A stretch of 64,000 nt of DNA from Thalassospira profundimaris (GCF_003326795.1 NZ_JPWI01000010.1:1-64000); one strand, 5' to 3'. Positions 10,382 to 17,868 are shown, counted from the first letter of the stretch. The notes: generated from the letters alone by a model not told the origin. Numbers and translations: made by a program.

Positions 10382-11629
10382 ATGAAAGAGCCGCGCGTAG
10401 TTACATTTGGATGTCGTCTGAACACCTATGAGTCCGAGGTGATGCGCGATCATGCCAAAAATGCCGGCCTTGATGATGCGATCATCATCAATACCTGTGC
10501 TGTCACGACCGAGGCCGAACGTCAGGCGCGCCAGAGCATCCGTCGGCTGCGCCGGGAAAATCCCGATGCCAAGATTTTCGTGACCGGCTGCGCGGTACAG
10601 GTCAATCCGGATAAATTTGCCAAAATGACCGAGATCGACCGTATCTTTGGCAATGATGCCAAGATGAAGGCCGAAACGTTCCTGATGCCGGAACATGAAC
10701 GTGTTGTCGTCAATGACATCATGTCGGTGGAAGAAACTGCAAGTCACCTTGTATCGGGGTTCGAGGGGCGTGCGCGTGCGTTCGTTCAGGTCCAGAACGG
10801 TTGCGATCACCGTTGTACGTTCTGCATCATTCCGTTTGGTCGCGGGAATTCGCGCAGTGTCCCGATGGGTGAGATCGTCACCCAGGTCCGGGAGCTGGTT
10901 TCCAATGGCTATGGCGAGGTTGTCCTGACCGGGGTCGATATCACGTCCTATGGTCATGATCTTCCGGGGCAGCCGACCCTTGGGCAGATGTCGCGCCGTT
11001 TGCTGGCGCAGGTTCCTGAATTGCCGCGCTTGCGCATTTCATCAATTGATCCGGTCGAAGTTGACGAAGAGCTGTTTCGACTGATCGAAACCGAACCGCG
11101 TCTGATGCCGCATATGCATATCAGTTTGCAGGCAGGTGATGACATGGTGCTTAAACGCATGAAGCGCCGCCATCTGCGTCAGGATGTTGTGGATTTCTGC
11201 AAAAAGGTCCGCGAATTACGTCCCGATGTGACATTCGGCGCCGATATCATCGCAGGTTTCCCGACCGAAACCGACGAGATGGCTGAAAATACGCTGCGCC
11301 TTGTTGATGAATGCGGTCTGATTTACCTGCATGTCTTTCCCTATTCAGCGCGCCCAGGAACCCCGGCCGCACGGATGCCGCAGGTGCCAAAGGATCTTCG
11401 CAAGGAACGCGCAAGTGCGCTTCGCGACGCCGGCGACGTTCAGTTGAACAATTTCCTGAAATCACGTATCGGCATGATCGAGAATGTGCTGGTTGAAAAG
11501 GAAAATACTGGCCATACGGAGCATTTTGCTCCCGTTCTGCTTGATCGCGTGATAGAACCGGGCTCGATAGCAAAGGCCAAGGTTACCGGCCTTGAAGATG
11601 GAAAACTGATTGCGGAGCTTGTGGGATGA
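10382..11629 (+). CDS. mtaB: tRNA t6A37 methylthiotransferase MtaB
   Basis: A radical-SAM methylthiotransferase (about 415 residues) that converts t6A37 to ms2t6A in tRNAs. The UPF0004 domain cysteines appear as FGCRLNTYE, NTCAVTTEAE and TGCAVQ. The SAM-cluster motif CDHRCTFCIIPFGRGNSRS begins near residue 141. A degenerate TRAM-like segment closes the protein. ATG 10382 is preferred because MKEPRVVTFGCRLN matches the family start; an in-frame upstream start at 10343 cannot be excluded. The stop overlaps ftsY by 4 nt. Confidence 0.93.
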   Translation: MKEPRVVTFGCRLNTYESEVMRDHAKNAGLDDAIIINTCAVTTEAERQARQSIRRLRRENPDAKIFVTGCAVQVNPDKFAKMTEIDRIFGNDAKMKAETFLMPEHERVVVNDIMSVEETASHLVSGFEGRARAFVQVQNGCDHRCTFCIIPFGRGNSRSVPMGEIVTQVRELVSNGYGEVVLTGVDITSYGHDLPGQPTLGQMSRRLLAQVPELPRLRISSIDPVEVDEELFRLIETEPRLMPHMHISLQAGDDMVLKRMKRRHLRQDVVDFCKKVRELRPDVTFGADIIAGFPTETDEMAENTLRLVDECGLIYLHVFPYSARPGTPAARMPQVPKDLRKERASALRDAGDVQLNNFLKSRIGMIENVLVEKENTGHTEHFAPVLLDRVIEPGSIAKAKVTGLEDGKLIAELVG

Positions 11630-12561
11630 CCGAAGAGGGGAAAAAGAGCTGGTTTAGCCGCCTGAAAGACGGGTTGAAACGCTCCTCCTCAAAGCTGACC
11701 GCCGGGATTGCCGATATCTTCACCAAGCGTCGTCTTGATGACGATGCGCTTGAAGAATTTGAAGACCTTCTCATTACATCGGATCTGGGTGTCACAACCG
11801 CGGCCAAACTGAGCGCGGAGCTGGCGAAAACGCGTTTCGACAAGGAAGTCGATTCAAGCGAAATTCAGGAATTCATTGCCGACGAAGTCGCCAAAATCCT
11901 TGAACCTGTTGCCAAGCCGCTGGTGATTGATCCGGGCAAGAAACCCCATGTGGTTCTGGTTGTCGGGGTGAACGGATCGGGCAAGACGACCACGATTGGC
12001 AAGCTTGCCAAAACCTACAAGGATCAGGGCCTTAAGGTCATGATGGCGGCGGGCGATACATTCCGTGCTGCTGCGGTTGAGCAGCTCAAGGTCTGGGGTG
12101 AGCGGACCAATTGTCCGGTGATAGCGCGTGATACCGGTGCCGATGCGGCCGGTCTTGCCTTTGATGCCATCGAGCAGGCCCAGCGCGAAGGCTATGATCT
12201 GTTGCTGATTGATACGGCCGGTCGCCTTCAGAACAAGGCGCATCTGATGGACGAGCTTAAAAAGATCGTCCGCGTGATCAAAAAGCGTGATGAAAGTGCC
12301 CCGCATGACACGCTTCTGGTGCTTGATGCCACGACCGGACAGAACGCCCATTCACAGGTCGAAACCTTTGGCGAGGCGACCAATGTTTCCGGCCTGATTG
12401 TGACCAAGCTTGACGGGACGGCAAAGGGTGGTGTTGTGGTTGCCCTGGCAGAGAAATTCGGCAAGCCGGTTCATGCGATTGGTGTTGGCGAAGCTGCCGA
12501 GGATTTGCGCCCGTTTGAGGCAAGGTCATTTGCACGCAGTCTGGCCGGGCTTGAAGACTGA
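11626..12561 (+). CDS. ftsY: signal recognition particle receptor FtsY
   Basis: A 311-residue SRP GTPase with the NG domain only; the long acidic A domain of enterobacterial FtsY is absent, as is common in alphaproteobacteria. The P-loop GVNGSGKTTT is near residue 114, DTAGR near 195 and TKLDGTAKGG near 259. It docks ribosome-SRP complexes at the inner membrane. Overlap with mtaB (ATGA) indicates coupling. A strong terminator follows. Confidence 0.96.
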   Translation: MTEEGKKSWFSRLKDGLKRSSSKLTAGIADIFTKRRLDDDALEEFEDLLITSDLGVTTAAKLSAELAKTRFDKEVDSSEIQEFIADEVAKILEPVAKPLVIDPGKKPHVVLVVGVNGSGKTTTIGKLAKTYKDQGLKVMMAAGDTFRAAAVEQLKVWGERTNCPVIARDTGADAAGLAFDAIEQAQREGYDLLLIDTAGRLQNKAHLMDELKKIVRVIKKRDESAPHDTLLVLDATTGQNAHSQVETFGEATNVSGLIVTKLDGTAKGGVVVALAEKFGKPVHAIGVGEAAEDLRPFEARSFARSLAGLED

Positions 12562-12583
12562 TTGCAGACAAAGCCGAAATGAC

Positions 12584-12612
12584 GAAAGGCAGCCTGGTAG
12601 GCTGCCTTTTTT
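12584..12612 (+). terminator. rho-independent terminator after ftsY
   Basis: A perfect 9-bp stem AGGCAGCCT/AGGCTGCCT (12587-12595 and 12599-12607) with a 3-nt loop, followed by six T. It separates ftsY from the convergent lipid-kinase-like gene. Confidence 0.9.
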
Positions 12613-12616
12613 CGTT

Positions 12617-13996
12617 CTAGCGGGTCTTGATAAAGTCGTTAATCGAATTGCGAAACTGGCTGATTTCCCGATCAAGGGAGGCAACCGGATCACGCAAATC
12701 TTCGGGCAGTTTTTCAATGACCAGTTCGTCAAGTTCTGCCGCCAATTGTGCGGCCCGCTGATCAAGGCCGATGGCCAGGCGCTGATCGGCATCATTAAAC
12801 AGCCAATCCATGATCCGGTCCCTTAACTCTTCAAGGCTTTGTAAATCCGGGTCTGGTGTTGCCGCAATAACGCCGAGCGGGCGCAAGGCCAGTTCGATCT
12901 GACGATAGATGTCGCGCAAGTTCCGGGTGCTGTCATGGCAAAGTGATTTCAGTTTGCTGTCGCGGACAACCGGAAAAATCGCCTCAAGCCGAAGTGCGAA
13001 ATCAAGAGTATCGCGCAAGACATCATTGACCGCGTCTTGCTGAGGGATTGTGGTCGGGCTGTTTGCCTGATGCCTGTTTTCTTCCTCGACATAGCTGTTG
13101 GGGGCAAATACAGGAAGGGTGCTTGCGCGAAGGGTAAAGCGTGCCGGAAGTTCCCCGATGATTTCACCGTCGGCAAGAATTGGCGCGCCGTCGGCCCCTT
13201 CAATCGTGATTTCGTTGCATTCCATCGCCATGGCATAGCTGCTGTTATCGACCGAGCCAAACAGAAGCTCGGCTGCGATATCAAGACCGCTTAGCGTATC
13301 GACGCTGTCGCGGATGGCAAACATGTGCAAGAGCCCGTCCTCGGGGCTTTTGGTGTCGCTGGGACGCAGGCCGCCGCCAAAATACCGGCCATTGGTAATG
13401 GTGACCTGACGCAGTTTAAGGTTTTGCGGTTTTTCGTTGCCACAGGTGATCGACAGATCAAGCGGATCCATTTCATGCCAGCTTTGCCAGTTGGCAACGG
13501 CATAGCTGATTGCGCCCAACGTTCTTTTAAGGTCGGGATTGATCCGTTTGCGGGCATCAGCCGGGACACCGATACTGGCCGCATTGATAAAGCTGTGATC
13601 ATTGACCCGGCCGACATCAAGCATTCTGATCTGGCCGTGAATGGTTGCACGTGCTGCATCAATCAGATCATCGGGCAGGCCAAGGGTGCGTGCAAAGTCG
13701 TTTGCGGTGCCAAGCGGCACAGGGATAAGAACCACCTTTGCCGCGATTACGGTATCGAGAACGGCATTGATCGTGCCATCACCGCCCCCAACCGCGACAA
13801 TATCGCCAGCACGGGTATTTGAGCGGATAAAGGCACAAATATCGTCCGGATTGTCACACAGGGTCAGCTCGGTCTGATAGCCGGCATCTTCAAATACGGC
13901 TCGCAATGGCTGTGCGCCGTTGCCACGCCAGTCTTCGGGAAGTTTTCCCTTTGTCAGAAGCAGACAAACCTTACCCGTCAGATCAGAATTTTTCAC
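12617..13996 (-). CDS. diacylglycerol kinase-family protein with C-terminal extension
   Basis: 459 residues. The N-terminal about 300 residues form a DAGK/YegS-type lipid kinase domain, with the catalytic AVGGGDGTINAVLDT motif near residue 70 and the IPVPLGTANDFARTLGLP motif after it. The C-terminal about 140 residues are charged and helical (rich in LRDI, LEELRDR, QLAAELDEL) and match nothing I recognise. The substrate may be diacylglycerol or another lipid alcohol; this cannot be decided from sequence. It is convergent with ftsY and lies downstream of dps on the same strand. Confidence 0.8.
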   Translation of the reverse strand: MKNSDLTGKVCLLLTKGKLPEDWRGNGAQPLRAVFEDAGYQTELTLCDNPDDICAFIRSNTRAGDIVAVGGGDGTINAVLDTVIAAKVVLIPVPLGTANDFARTLGLPDDLIDAARATIHGQIRMLDVGRVNDHSFINAASIGVPADARKRINPDLKRTLGAISYAVANWQSWHEMDPLDLSITCGNEKPQNLKLRQVTITNGRYFGGGLRPSDTKSPEDGLLHMFAIRDSVDTLSGLDIAAELLFGSVDNSSYAMAMECNEITIEGADGAPILADGEIIGELPARFTLRASTLPVFAPNSYVEEENRHQANSPTTIPQQDAVNDVLRDTLDFALRLEAIFPVVRDSKLKSLCHDSTRNLRDIYRQIELALRPLGVIAATPDPDLQSLEELRDRIMDWLFNDADQRLAIGLDQRAAQLAAELDELVIEKLPEDLRDPVASLDREISQFRNSINDFIKTR

Positions 13997-14031
13997 GACA
14001 ACGGACTTTCACATGTGAATGGGGCGGGGGC

Positions 14032-14058
14032 CGAACCGGCATCAAATGTGCCGGTTCG
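14032..14058. other. 10-bp inverted repeat downstream of dps
   Basis: A perfect stem CGAACCGGCA/TGCCGGTTCG with a 7-nt loop, between the dps stop and the lipid-kinase start. No T-run follows in either direction, so it may stabilise the dps mRNA end or act as a weak terminator. Confidence 0.5.
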
Positions 14059-14073
14059 CGTCAGTTATACAGA

Positions 14074-14577
14074 TCAGGAAAGTGTCGCGCGCAGCATCCA
14101 GGCTGCTTCTTCATGCACGCCGATACGGTCGGTCAGAAGGTCGGCTGTTTTCACATCGTCAACTTCCTCGGCCGCAGCGACACCATCGCGGATCAGGCGC
14201 GCCATCTTTTCATGGTCATCGACAAGCTCGGTAACCATGTCATTGGTGGTCAGAAGTTTTTCCTGATCGGCAATGACCGAATTTTCCATCATTTCCTTGA
14301 GACCCGTCGGCGCTGCAAATCCGATGGCACGAATGCGTTCGGCCATGTCATCAATCGCCACATGAAGGTCTTCATATTGCTCCTCGGTCATTTTATGGAG
14401 CGAATAGAAAGCCGGACCCACGACGTTCCAGTGTACGCCGCGCATTTTGGCATAGAGTACGTGCGAAGAACCAACGATCTGGGTCAGCATCGTGGCCAGT
14501 TCGCGGCGATCCTTGCGATTCACGCCGGTTTCGACGGGAAATTCCTTTGCAACGGTCTGCATACTGCTATGTGCCAT
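14074..14577 (-). CDS. dps: Dps-family ferritin-like DNA-protection protein
   Basis: 167 residues with the Dps helical bundle. The first ferroxidase helix is recognisable as YAKMRGVHWNVVG, followed by the acidic partner motif HVAIDDMAERIRAIG. Dps oligomers oxidise and store iron and shield DNA during starvation and oxidative stress. The start at 14577 is supported by AAGGAG 8 nt upstream. An EcfG-type promoter on the minus strand (14672-14696) lies about 95 nt upstream, which links the gene to the general stress response. Confidence 0.93.
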   Translation of the reverse strand: MAHSSMQTVAKEFPVETGVNRKDRRELATMLTQIVGSSHVLYAKMRGVHWNVVGPAFYSLHKMTEEQYEDLHVAIDDMAERIRAIGFAAPTGLKEMMENSVIADQEKLLTTNDMVTELVDDHEKMARLIRDGVAAAEEVDDVKTADLLTDRIGVHEEAAWMLRATLS

Positions 14578-14671
14578 GGTTAAACTCCTTTTGGTTTAGC
14601 GCGTCCCCGCGAAGCATCGGGCTTGAATGTTCGACGCTTTCCTTATTCGGCAGGGGCGCTTTGACCATATT

Positions 14672-14696
14672 AACGTCGGCATTTTCGAAAAGTTCC
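14672..14696 (-). promoter_or_regulatory. EcfG (general stress sigma) type promoter for dps
   Basis: Read on the minus strand: GGAAC at 14696-14692, a 16-nt spacer and CGTT at 14675-14672. This matches the alphaproteobacterial EcfG consensus GGAAC-N16/17-CGTT exactly. It faces dps, a classical general-stress target. Confidence 0.75.
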
Positions 14697-14718
14697 GCGA
14701 AATAAAATAACCACAATT

Positions 14719-14743
14719 GGAACATTCTTTTGTACCACCCGTT
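14719..14743 (+). promoter_or_regulatory. EcfG-type promoter for the secreted protein at 14802
   Basis: GGAAC at 14719-14723, a 16-nt spacer and CGTT at 14740-14743. It is back-to-back with the minus-strand copy, with the GGAAC elements 22 bp apart, so both genes would be switched on together. Confidence 0.75.
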
Positions 14744-14801
14744 TGCCATTGTAAGCAGCGCGCAAGTAATTGTGCTGCCCTTAATGAATAAGGAGGTTGT
14801 G

Positions 14802-15269
14802 ATGTTGAGCAAGAACATGCTGATGATTGGTACGGTACTTATGTCTGTGGGTGTTGCGGCACCGGCCTATGCCGGGTCGTCCTCGGCGACCGATACATCA
14901 GGAACGATGGCAACCGATGATGCGATGAAGTCGGACGCAAACAAACTGGGTGACAAGGTTGCCGCCCAGTATGAGAAAGCCAAGGACTTCACCTTTGAGC
15001 AGAAAGAAGATTTTCTGGCATGGGTCGGTGAAAAATCCGATCAGCTTGGTGACCAGTATGATGACGTATCTGCGCGTGTGAAAAGCGATAGCGAGGAAGC
15101 GGTCGATGAGCTGGCTGAAGCCTGGGACAGCGCCAGTGATGAGCTGAGCGATGCGATGGCATCGGCCAAGGACGCTTCAGCAGACACGTGGGAAGACGTC
15201 AAGAAGGACACGCTGAATGCACTTGAGAGTGCACAGAAAGCGATCTCGGGCAGCGGGTCTGCCGAATAG
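14802..15269 (+). CDS. small secreted acidic coiled protein, stress-associated
   Basis: 155 residues. Residues 1-24 form a clear signal peptide ending APAYA, so export to the periplasm is expected. The mature part is acidic, Ala/Asp/Ser-rich and predicted helical, with repeating patterns (SDQLGDQYDDV, AEAWDSASDELSDAMASAKDA) reminiscent of LEA-like or apolipoprotein-like amphipathic helices. No known enzyme motif. The start is fixed by a strong AAGGAGG; the 13 bases ending in this ATG also precede the ECF sigma gene at 16583. Promoter context suggests a general-stress envelope protein; the function is unknown. Confidence 0.8.
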   Translation: MLSKNMLMIGTVLMSVGVAAPAYAGSSSATDTSGTMATDDAMKSDANKLGDKVAAQYEKAKDFTFEQKEDFLAWVGEKSDQLGDQYDDVSARVKSDSEEAVDELAEAWDSASDELSDAMASAKDASADTWEDVKKDTLNALESAQKAISGSGSAE

Positions 15270-15314
15270 GACGTCACAACCTGAACTCGGCGGCCTGATA
15301 AACGTCCGAGGAAG

Positions 15315-15345
15315 ACAGCCCGCCCGTTCTGGGCGGGCTGTTCTT
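15315..15345 (+). terminator. hairpin terminator after the secreted protein gene
   Basis: A perfect 11-bp stem ACAGCCCGCCC/GGGCGGGCTGT with a 5-nt loop (15315-15341), followed by a weak T-rich tail. Confidence 0.7.
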
Positions 15346-15371
15346 GTCTGTGCAGTGAAGAAGGAATGATT

Positions 15372-15956
15372 GTGAACCAGAATCAGAAATCATTGGTGGC
15401 ACGCCTGAAGGACTTTTCCAGAACGGCCCAGCGGTATCTGGCCAGTCTGGCTGCGGGTCGGAAGGGGCTTGCCGGAATTGCCGGGGCGTCGTTCCTTGAG
15501 ACCACGATCATCCCGATCCCGATCGAACTGGTGATTGCGCCTGTCATGGCCGCGTCGCGGGCGCGCGGCTTTATTGTCGCGACGGTTACTCTGGCCGGAA
15601 GCGTTATTGGCGCTTTCGGACTTTATGTTCTTGCATGGGCATTGTTCGATGATCTGGCGCAGCCCCTGATTGATCTGACGGGCGGGCAGGCGCAGTTTGA
15701 TGATCTTGAGGCCAAATTTGAAACAGGGGGCTTCTGGTTGGTCTTTTTGATCAGCATTGCGCCGGTTCCGATGCAGATTGCTGCTTTGGCGGCAGGTGCT
15801 GCCTCTTATCCCGTCTGGCTGTTTCTGATTGCCATCATTGTGTCGCGCGCTTTGCGGTATTACGGATTATGGCTTTTGGTTTTGGGATTCGGGGTTGGAA
15901 TCGCCCGGATATTTGAAGGCAAGAAGCCAAAAATACACTCTGAATCGTCCCGATGA
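15372..15956 (+). CDS. YqaA/DedA-family (VTT domain) membrane protein
   Basis: About 194 residues. An N-terminal basic segment is followed by a SNARE-associated/VTT-type membrane domain with several hydrophobic helices. Motifs are ASFLETTIIPIPIELVIAPVM (re-entrant loop region), ETGGFWLVFLISIAPVPMQ and a C-terminal LRYYGLWLLVLGFGVGIA. Such proteins are linked to lipid scrambling or envelope homeostasis; the substrate is unknown. GTG at 15372 is chosen because AAGGA lies 6 nt upstream; ATG at 15366 would abut the Shine-Dalgarno. Confidence 0.82.
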   Translation: MNQNQKSLVARLKDFSRTAQRYLASLAAGRKGLAGIAGASFLETTIIPIPIELVIAPVMAASRARGFIVATVTLAGSVIGAFGLYVLAWALFDDLAQPLIDLTGGQAQFDDLEAKFETGGFWLVFLISIAPVPMQIAALAAGAASYPVWLFLIAIIVSRALRYYGLWLLVLGFGVGIARIFEGKKPKIHSESSR

Positions 15957-15980
15957 GGCATTGTTTCAGAGCGGAAAAGC

Positions 15981-16013
15981 AAAAAAGGCCCGGAAAATAG
16001 CCGGGCCTTTTTT
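15981..16013 (+). terminator. bidirectional rho-independent terminator
   Basis: A perfect 13-bp stem with a 7-nt loop: A-tract plus GGCCCGG, then CCGGGCC plus T-tract. The A and T tracts on either side let it serve both the membrane protein gene and the convergent ribbon-helix-helix gene. Confidence 0.9.
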
Positions 16014-16028
16014 GTGGAAAACTGATTT

Positions 16029-16238
16029 TTATTCCGACTCAACGCGGAAATCGGTCGTGCTTTTGCCTTCGGTATCGGGTTCTGCGACATCTTCGGCGAT
16101 CAAGCCACGGCGGATCAATTCACGGATCGCAGCCGCGCGCGTTGGCATGCGATGCTCGAAACGCCAGTCATCAATGACTTTCAACTCCTCGTCATCGAGC
16201 ATGATCTGGAGCTTTTCGGTTCTTTTCGACGTTGGCAC
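16029..16238 (-). CDS. small ribbon-helix-helix-like DNA-binding protein
   Basis: 69 residues from a GTG start with AGGAA 6 nt upstream. The pattern TEKLQIMLDDEELKVIDDW (beta-strand then helix) followed by PTRAAAIRELIRRGL (second helix) matches small MetJ/Arc/CopG-type ribbon-helix-helix proteins, which bind DNA as dimers, often autoregulating. The acidic tail (AEPDTEGKSTTDFRVESE) is not conserved. No toxin partner is adjacent, so it is more likely a stand-alone regulator. An upstream extension of the frame is possible but not needed. Confidence 0.7.
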   Translation of the reverse strand: MPTSKRTEKLQIMLDDEELKVIDDWRFEHRMPTRAAAIRELIRRGLIAEDVAEPDTEGKSTTDFRVESE

Positions 16239-16582
16239 GTGGGGTTTCCTGTCAAAGTCAGGGGCTATAAAAACCGCCTGAAGCCATTGAAAATCAATGC
16301 ATTCAAAAATTTTGGAGTAACTTACGTTACCTCCGTTTCCTCCATAAGACAACCATCTTGCCTAAGTGCGGTAACTGCCTGTGATGCTGTAAGTAATGGA
16401 AAGTAATTATGTGAAGTAACCCATGTAGTATATTGAAGTTATCTACAATGTGTCAGATATGTGTTTTGATGTTGTTGTATATATGCTGTATGTTCATTGT
16501 ATTACCTTAGTTAACCATACGATTTTACTTTAAATATTATTTTCGTTTGTTACGGTTGGGGCATCCGAACAAGGAGGTTGTG
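16239..16582. promoter_or_regulatory. AT-rich divergent regulatory region with repeated GTAA motifs
   Basis: 344 nt between the ribbon-helix-helix gene and the ECF sigma gene, with no ORF of substance. It holds a GTAAC-TTAC-GTTAC inverted repeat (16317-16330) and three AAGTAA copies at 16391, 16401 and 16414. The rest is strongly AT-rich. I see no convincing housekeeping or EcfG promoter. Confidence 0.5.
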
Positions 16583-17110
16583 ATGTCTATGCAAGTGATG
16601 AACGAAATCGAAGACCATGTGCCTGCTTTGCGCCGTCATGCGTATCGTCTGACCGGCAGCATGGATATGGCCCAGGATCTGGTTCAGGACACTTTGTTGA
16701 AAGCCATCAGCAAAAAGGACCAGTTCGAAGAAGGTACGAGCCTTAAGGCCTGGCTGCACCGTATTCTGTTCAATACCTTTATTTCGGGAAAGCGCCGCGA
16801 AAAGACCCGTGGTCCGCAGGTGGACTGGGATGATCTTGGCGACATTTACGGTCATGGCAGCAATCAGATGGCGCGTTTGCAATTGCGTGATGCTGATCGT
16901 GTTCTTGAATCTCTGCCCGAGCAGGAGCGCGAGGCGATTATGCTGACCGCTGTCGAAGAGGTTTCCTATCAGGATGCAGCGGATCAGATGTCGGTCGAAA
17001 TTGGCACGGTGAAATCAAGGGTCGGTCGCGCGCGCCGCAAGCTGCGTGCATCGGTTGGCCGAATCGAAGCCCGCGAACATGCGTCGCGTTATGTCGCAGA
17101 GGCAGCATGA
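16583..17110 (+). CDS. ECF-family RNA polymerase sigma factor
   Basis: 175 residues with sigma region 2 (ALRRHAYRLTGSMDMAQDLVQ and LKAWLHRILFNTFISGKRRE) and region 4 (LPEQEREAIMLTAVEEVSYQ, GTVKSRVGRARRKLR). It directs core polymerase to stress- or envelope-type promoters. The start is set by AAGGAGG; an upstream in-frame start is less likely. It resembles EcfG-like sigmas in region 2, but neither nepR nor phyR is next to it. Instead a mini anti-sigma-like gene follows at once, so an independent ECF circuit is equally possible. Confidence 0.9.
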   Translation: MSMQVMNEIEDHVPALRRHAYRLTGSMDMAQDLVQDTLLKAISKKDQFEEGTSLKAWLHRILFNTFISGKRREKTRGPQVDWDDLGDIYGHGSNQMARLQLRDADRVLESLPEQEREAIMLTAVEEVSYQDAADQMSVEIGTVKSRVGRARRKLRASVGRIEAREHASRYVAEAA

Positions 17111-17111
17111 T

Positions 17112-17354
17112 ATGAGCCCGGTTCTTGCGATATACGGCAAGGAGCACATTCTTGGCTATGTTCGCGGGACACTTGAGGACGACGAAGAACAACAGGATAT
17201 CGAAAGTCTGGTCGAAAGTGATCCGCGCGCTGCCAGAGTAGTCTGTGACTTGCAATTGACCGATATAGGTGACTGTGAGGCATTTGATGAAGCCGCACGT
17301 CGCAGGCTTGGCAAGCTGCAAAGGATTGCAGGCAACGCGGGCATATTAGCGTGA
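17112..17354 (+). CDS. small anti-sigma-like protein
   Basis: 80 residues, starting 1 nt after the sigma stop codon, so co-translated. The stretch ILGYVRGTLEDDEEQQDIES followed by LVESDPRAARVV resembles the N-terminal cytoplasmic segment of zinc-finger/FecR-type anti-sigma factors. The HxxxCxxC zinc ligands are missing and there is no transmembrane helix. It could be a minimal soluble anti-sigma protein or a truncated relic. The assignment rests mainly on operon position and this weak similarity. Confidence 0.6.
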   Translation: MSPVLAIYGKEHILGYVRGTLEDDEEQQDIESLVESDPRAARVVCDLQLTDIGDCEAFDEAARRRLGKLQRIAGNAGILA

Positions 17355-17394
17355 GCTATGCATGCTGCGAATGAAAGGTCCGCGTTGATTGAAA

Positions 17395-17423
17395 TTGACA
17401 TTGCTGACCAGTGGTCATATATA
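17395..17423 (+). promoter_or_regulatory. consensus-like promoter of a candidate small RNA
   Basis: TTGACA at 17395-17400, a 17-nt spacer and TATATA at 17418-17423. No ORF follows; a rho-independent terminator ends about 90 nt downstream. Confidence 0.75.
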
Positions 17424-17429
17424 TGCAGA

Positions 17430-17514
17430 TATCAGGGTTGACCGTCTTTTCCCTCAACGTCTAAGGCACCTCCCTGAAATTGCCGAAACCGTCCCCCGGT
17501 TTCGGCACTTTTTT
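17430..17514 (+). ncRNA. candidate trans-acting small RNA with anti-Shine-Dalgarno motif
   Basis: A transcript of about 85 nt is implied by the promoter at 17395 and the terminator at 17482-17513. The 5' part can form a short GTTGA/TCAAC hairpin with a CTTTTCCC-containing loop. A single-stranded linker then carries GCACCTCCCTGA, complementary to ribosome binding sites, before the terminator stem and poly-U tail. This layout is typical of Hfq-dependent alphaproteobacterial sRNAs with C/U-rich loops. No expression evidence is available. Confidence 0.6.
17482..17513 (+). terminator. rho-independent terminator of the candidate sRNA
   Basis: A perfect 9-bp stem GCCGAAACC/GGTTTCGGC (17482-17490, 17498-17506) with a C-rich 7-nt loop, followed by ACTTTTTT. 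Confidence 0.88.
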
Positions 17515-17868
17515 ATCCGGATTCCATAATGGGCTGATTGAGCAATGACACGGAATGTCTGCGGGCCCGTCAGTTATGAGCCCCGCATCAAAACTGTCAT
17601 TTGGAATTCTTGAAAATAAATCCGACATATAAGTCATAAGCTTCTGAAACCGACTGAAAATCGGGGGTATGTTGTATATCCCGGTTTGTTCATGAATGGA
17701 TATTCGCCCGGTGATTGTGGATGGCGAAAAAAGTTTTCGGTTGTCAGAAGGCGGGCGAGCGGTGATAAATCTCTCGCTCCAAGGGCTTTTGTAATTGATC
17801 GGGCGTGGTTTCGCGCACCTTGATCAGACAGAAGTTCCAAACAACAATAACAAAAAGGAGCATCCATT
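17515..17868. other. gene-free region upstream of amn
   Basis: 354 nt without a credible ORF. It must hold the amn promoter, but I see no clear -35/-10 pair. A short imperfect inverted repeat surrounds GGGGGTATGTTGTATATCCC (17665-17684). The amn Shine-Dalgarno AAGGAG lies at the end of the region. Confidence 0.5.

Noticed and set aside
16583-17354. Calling the pair ecfG-nepR, the core general stress switch
   Set aside because: The small protein does not resemble NepR and no phyR is adjacent; the EcfG-type promoters nearby do not prove that this sigma factor is EcfG.
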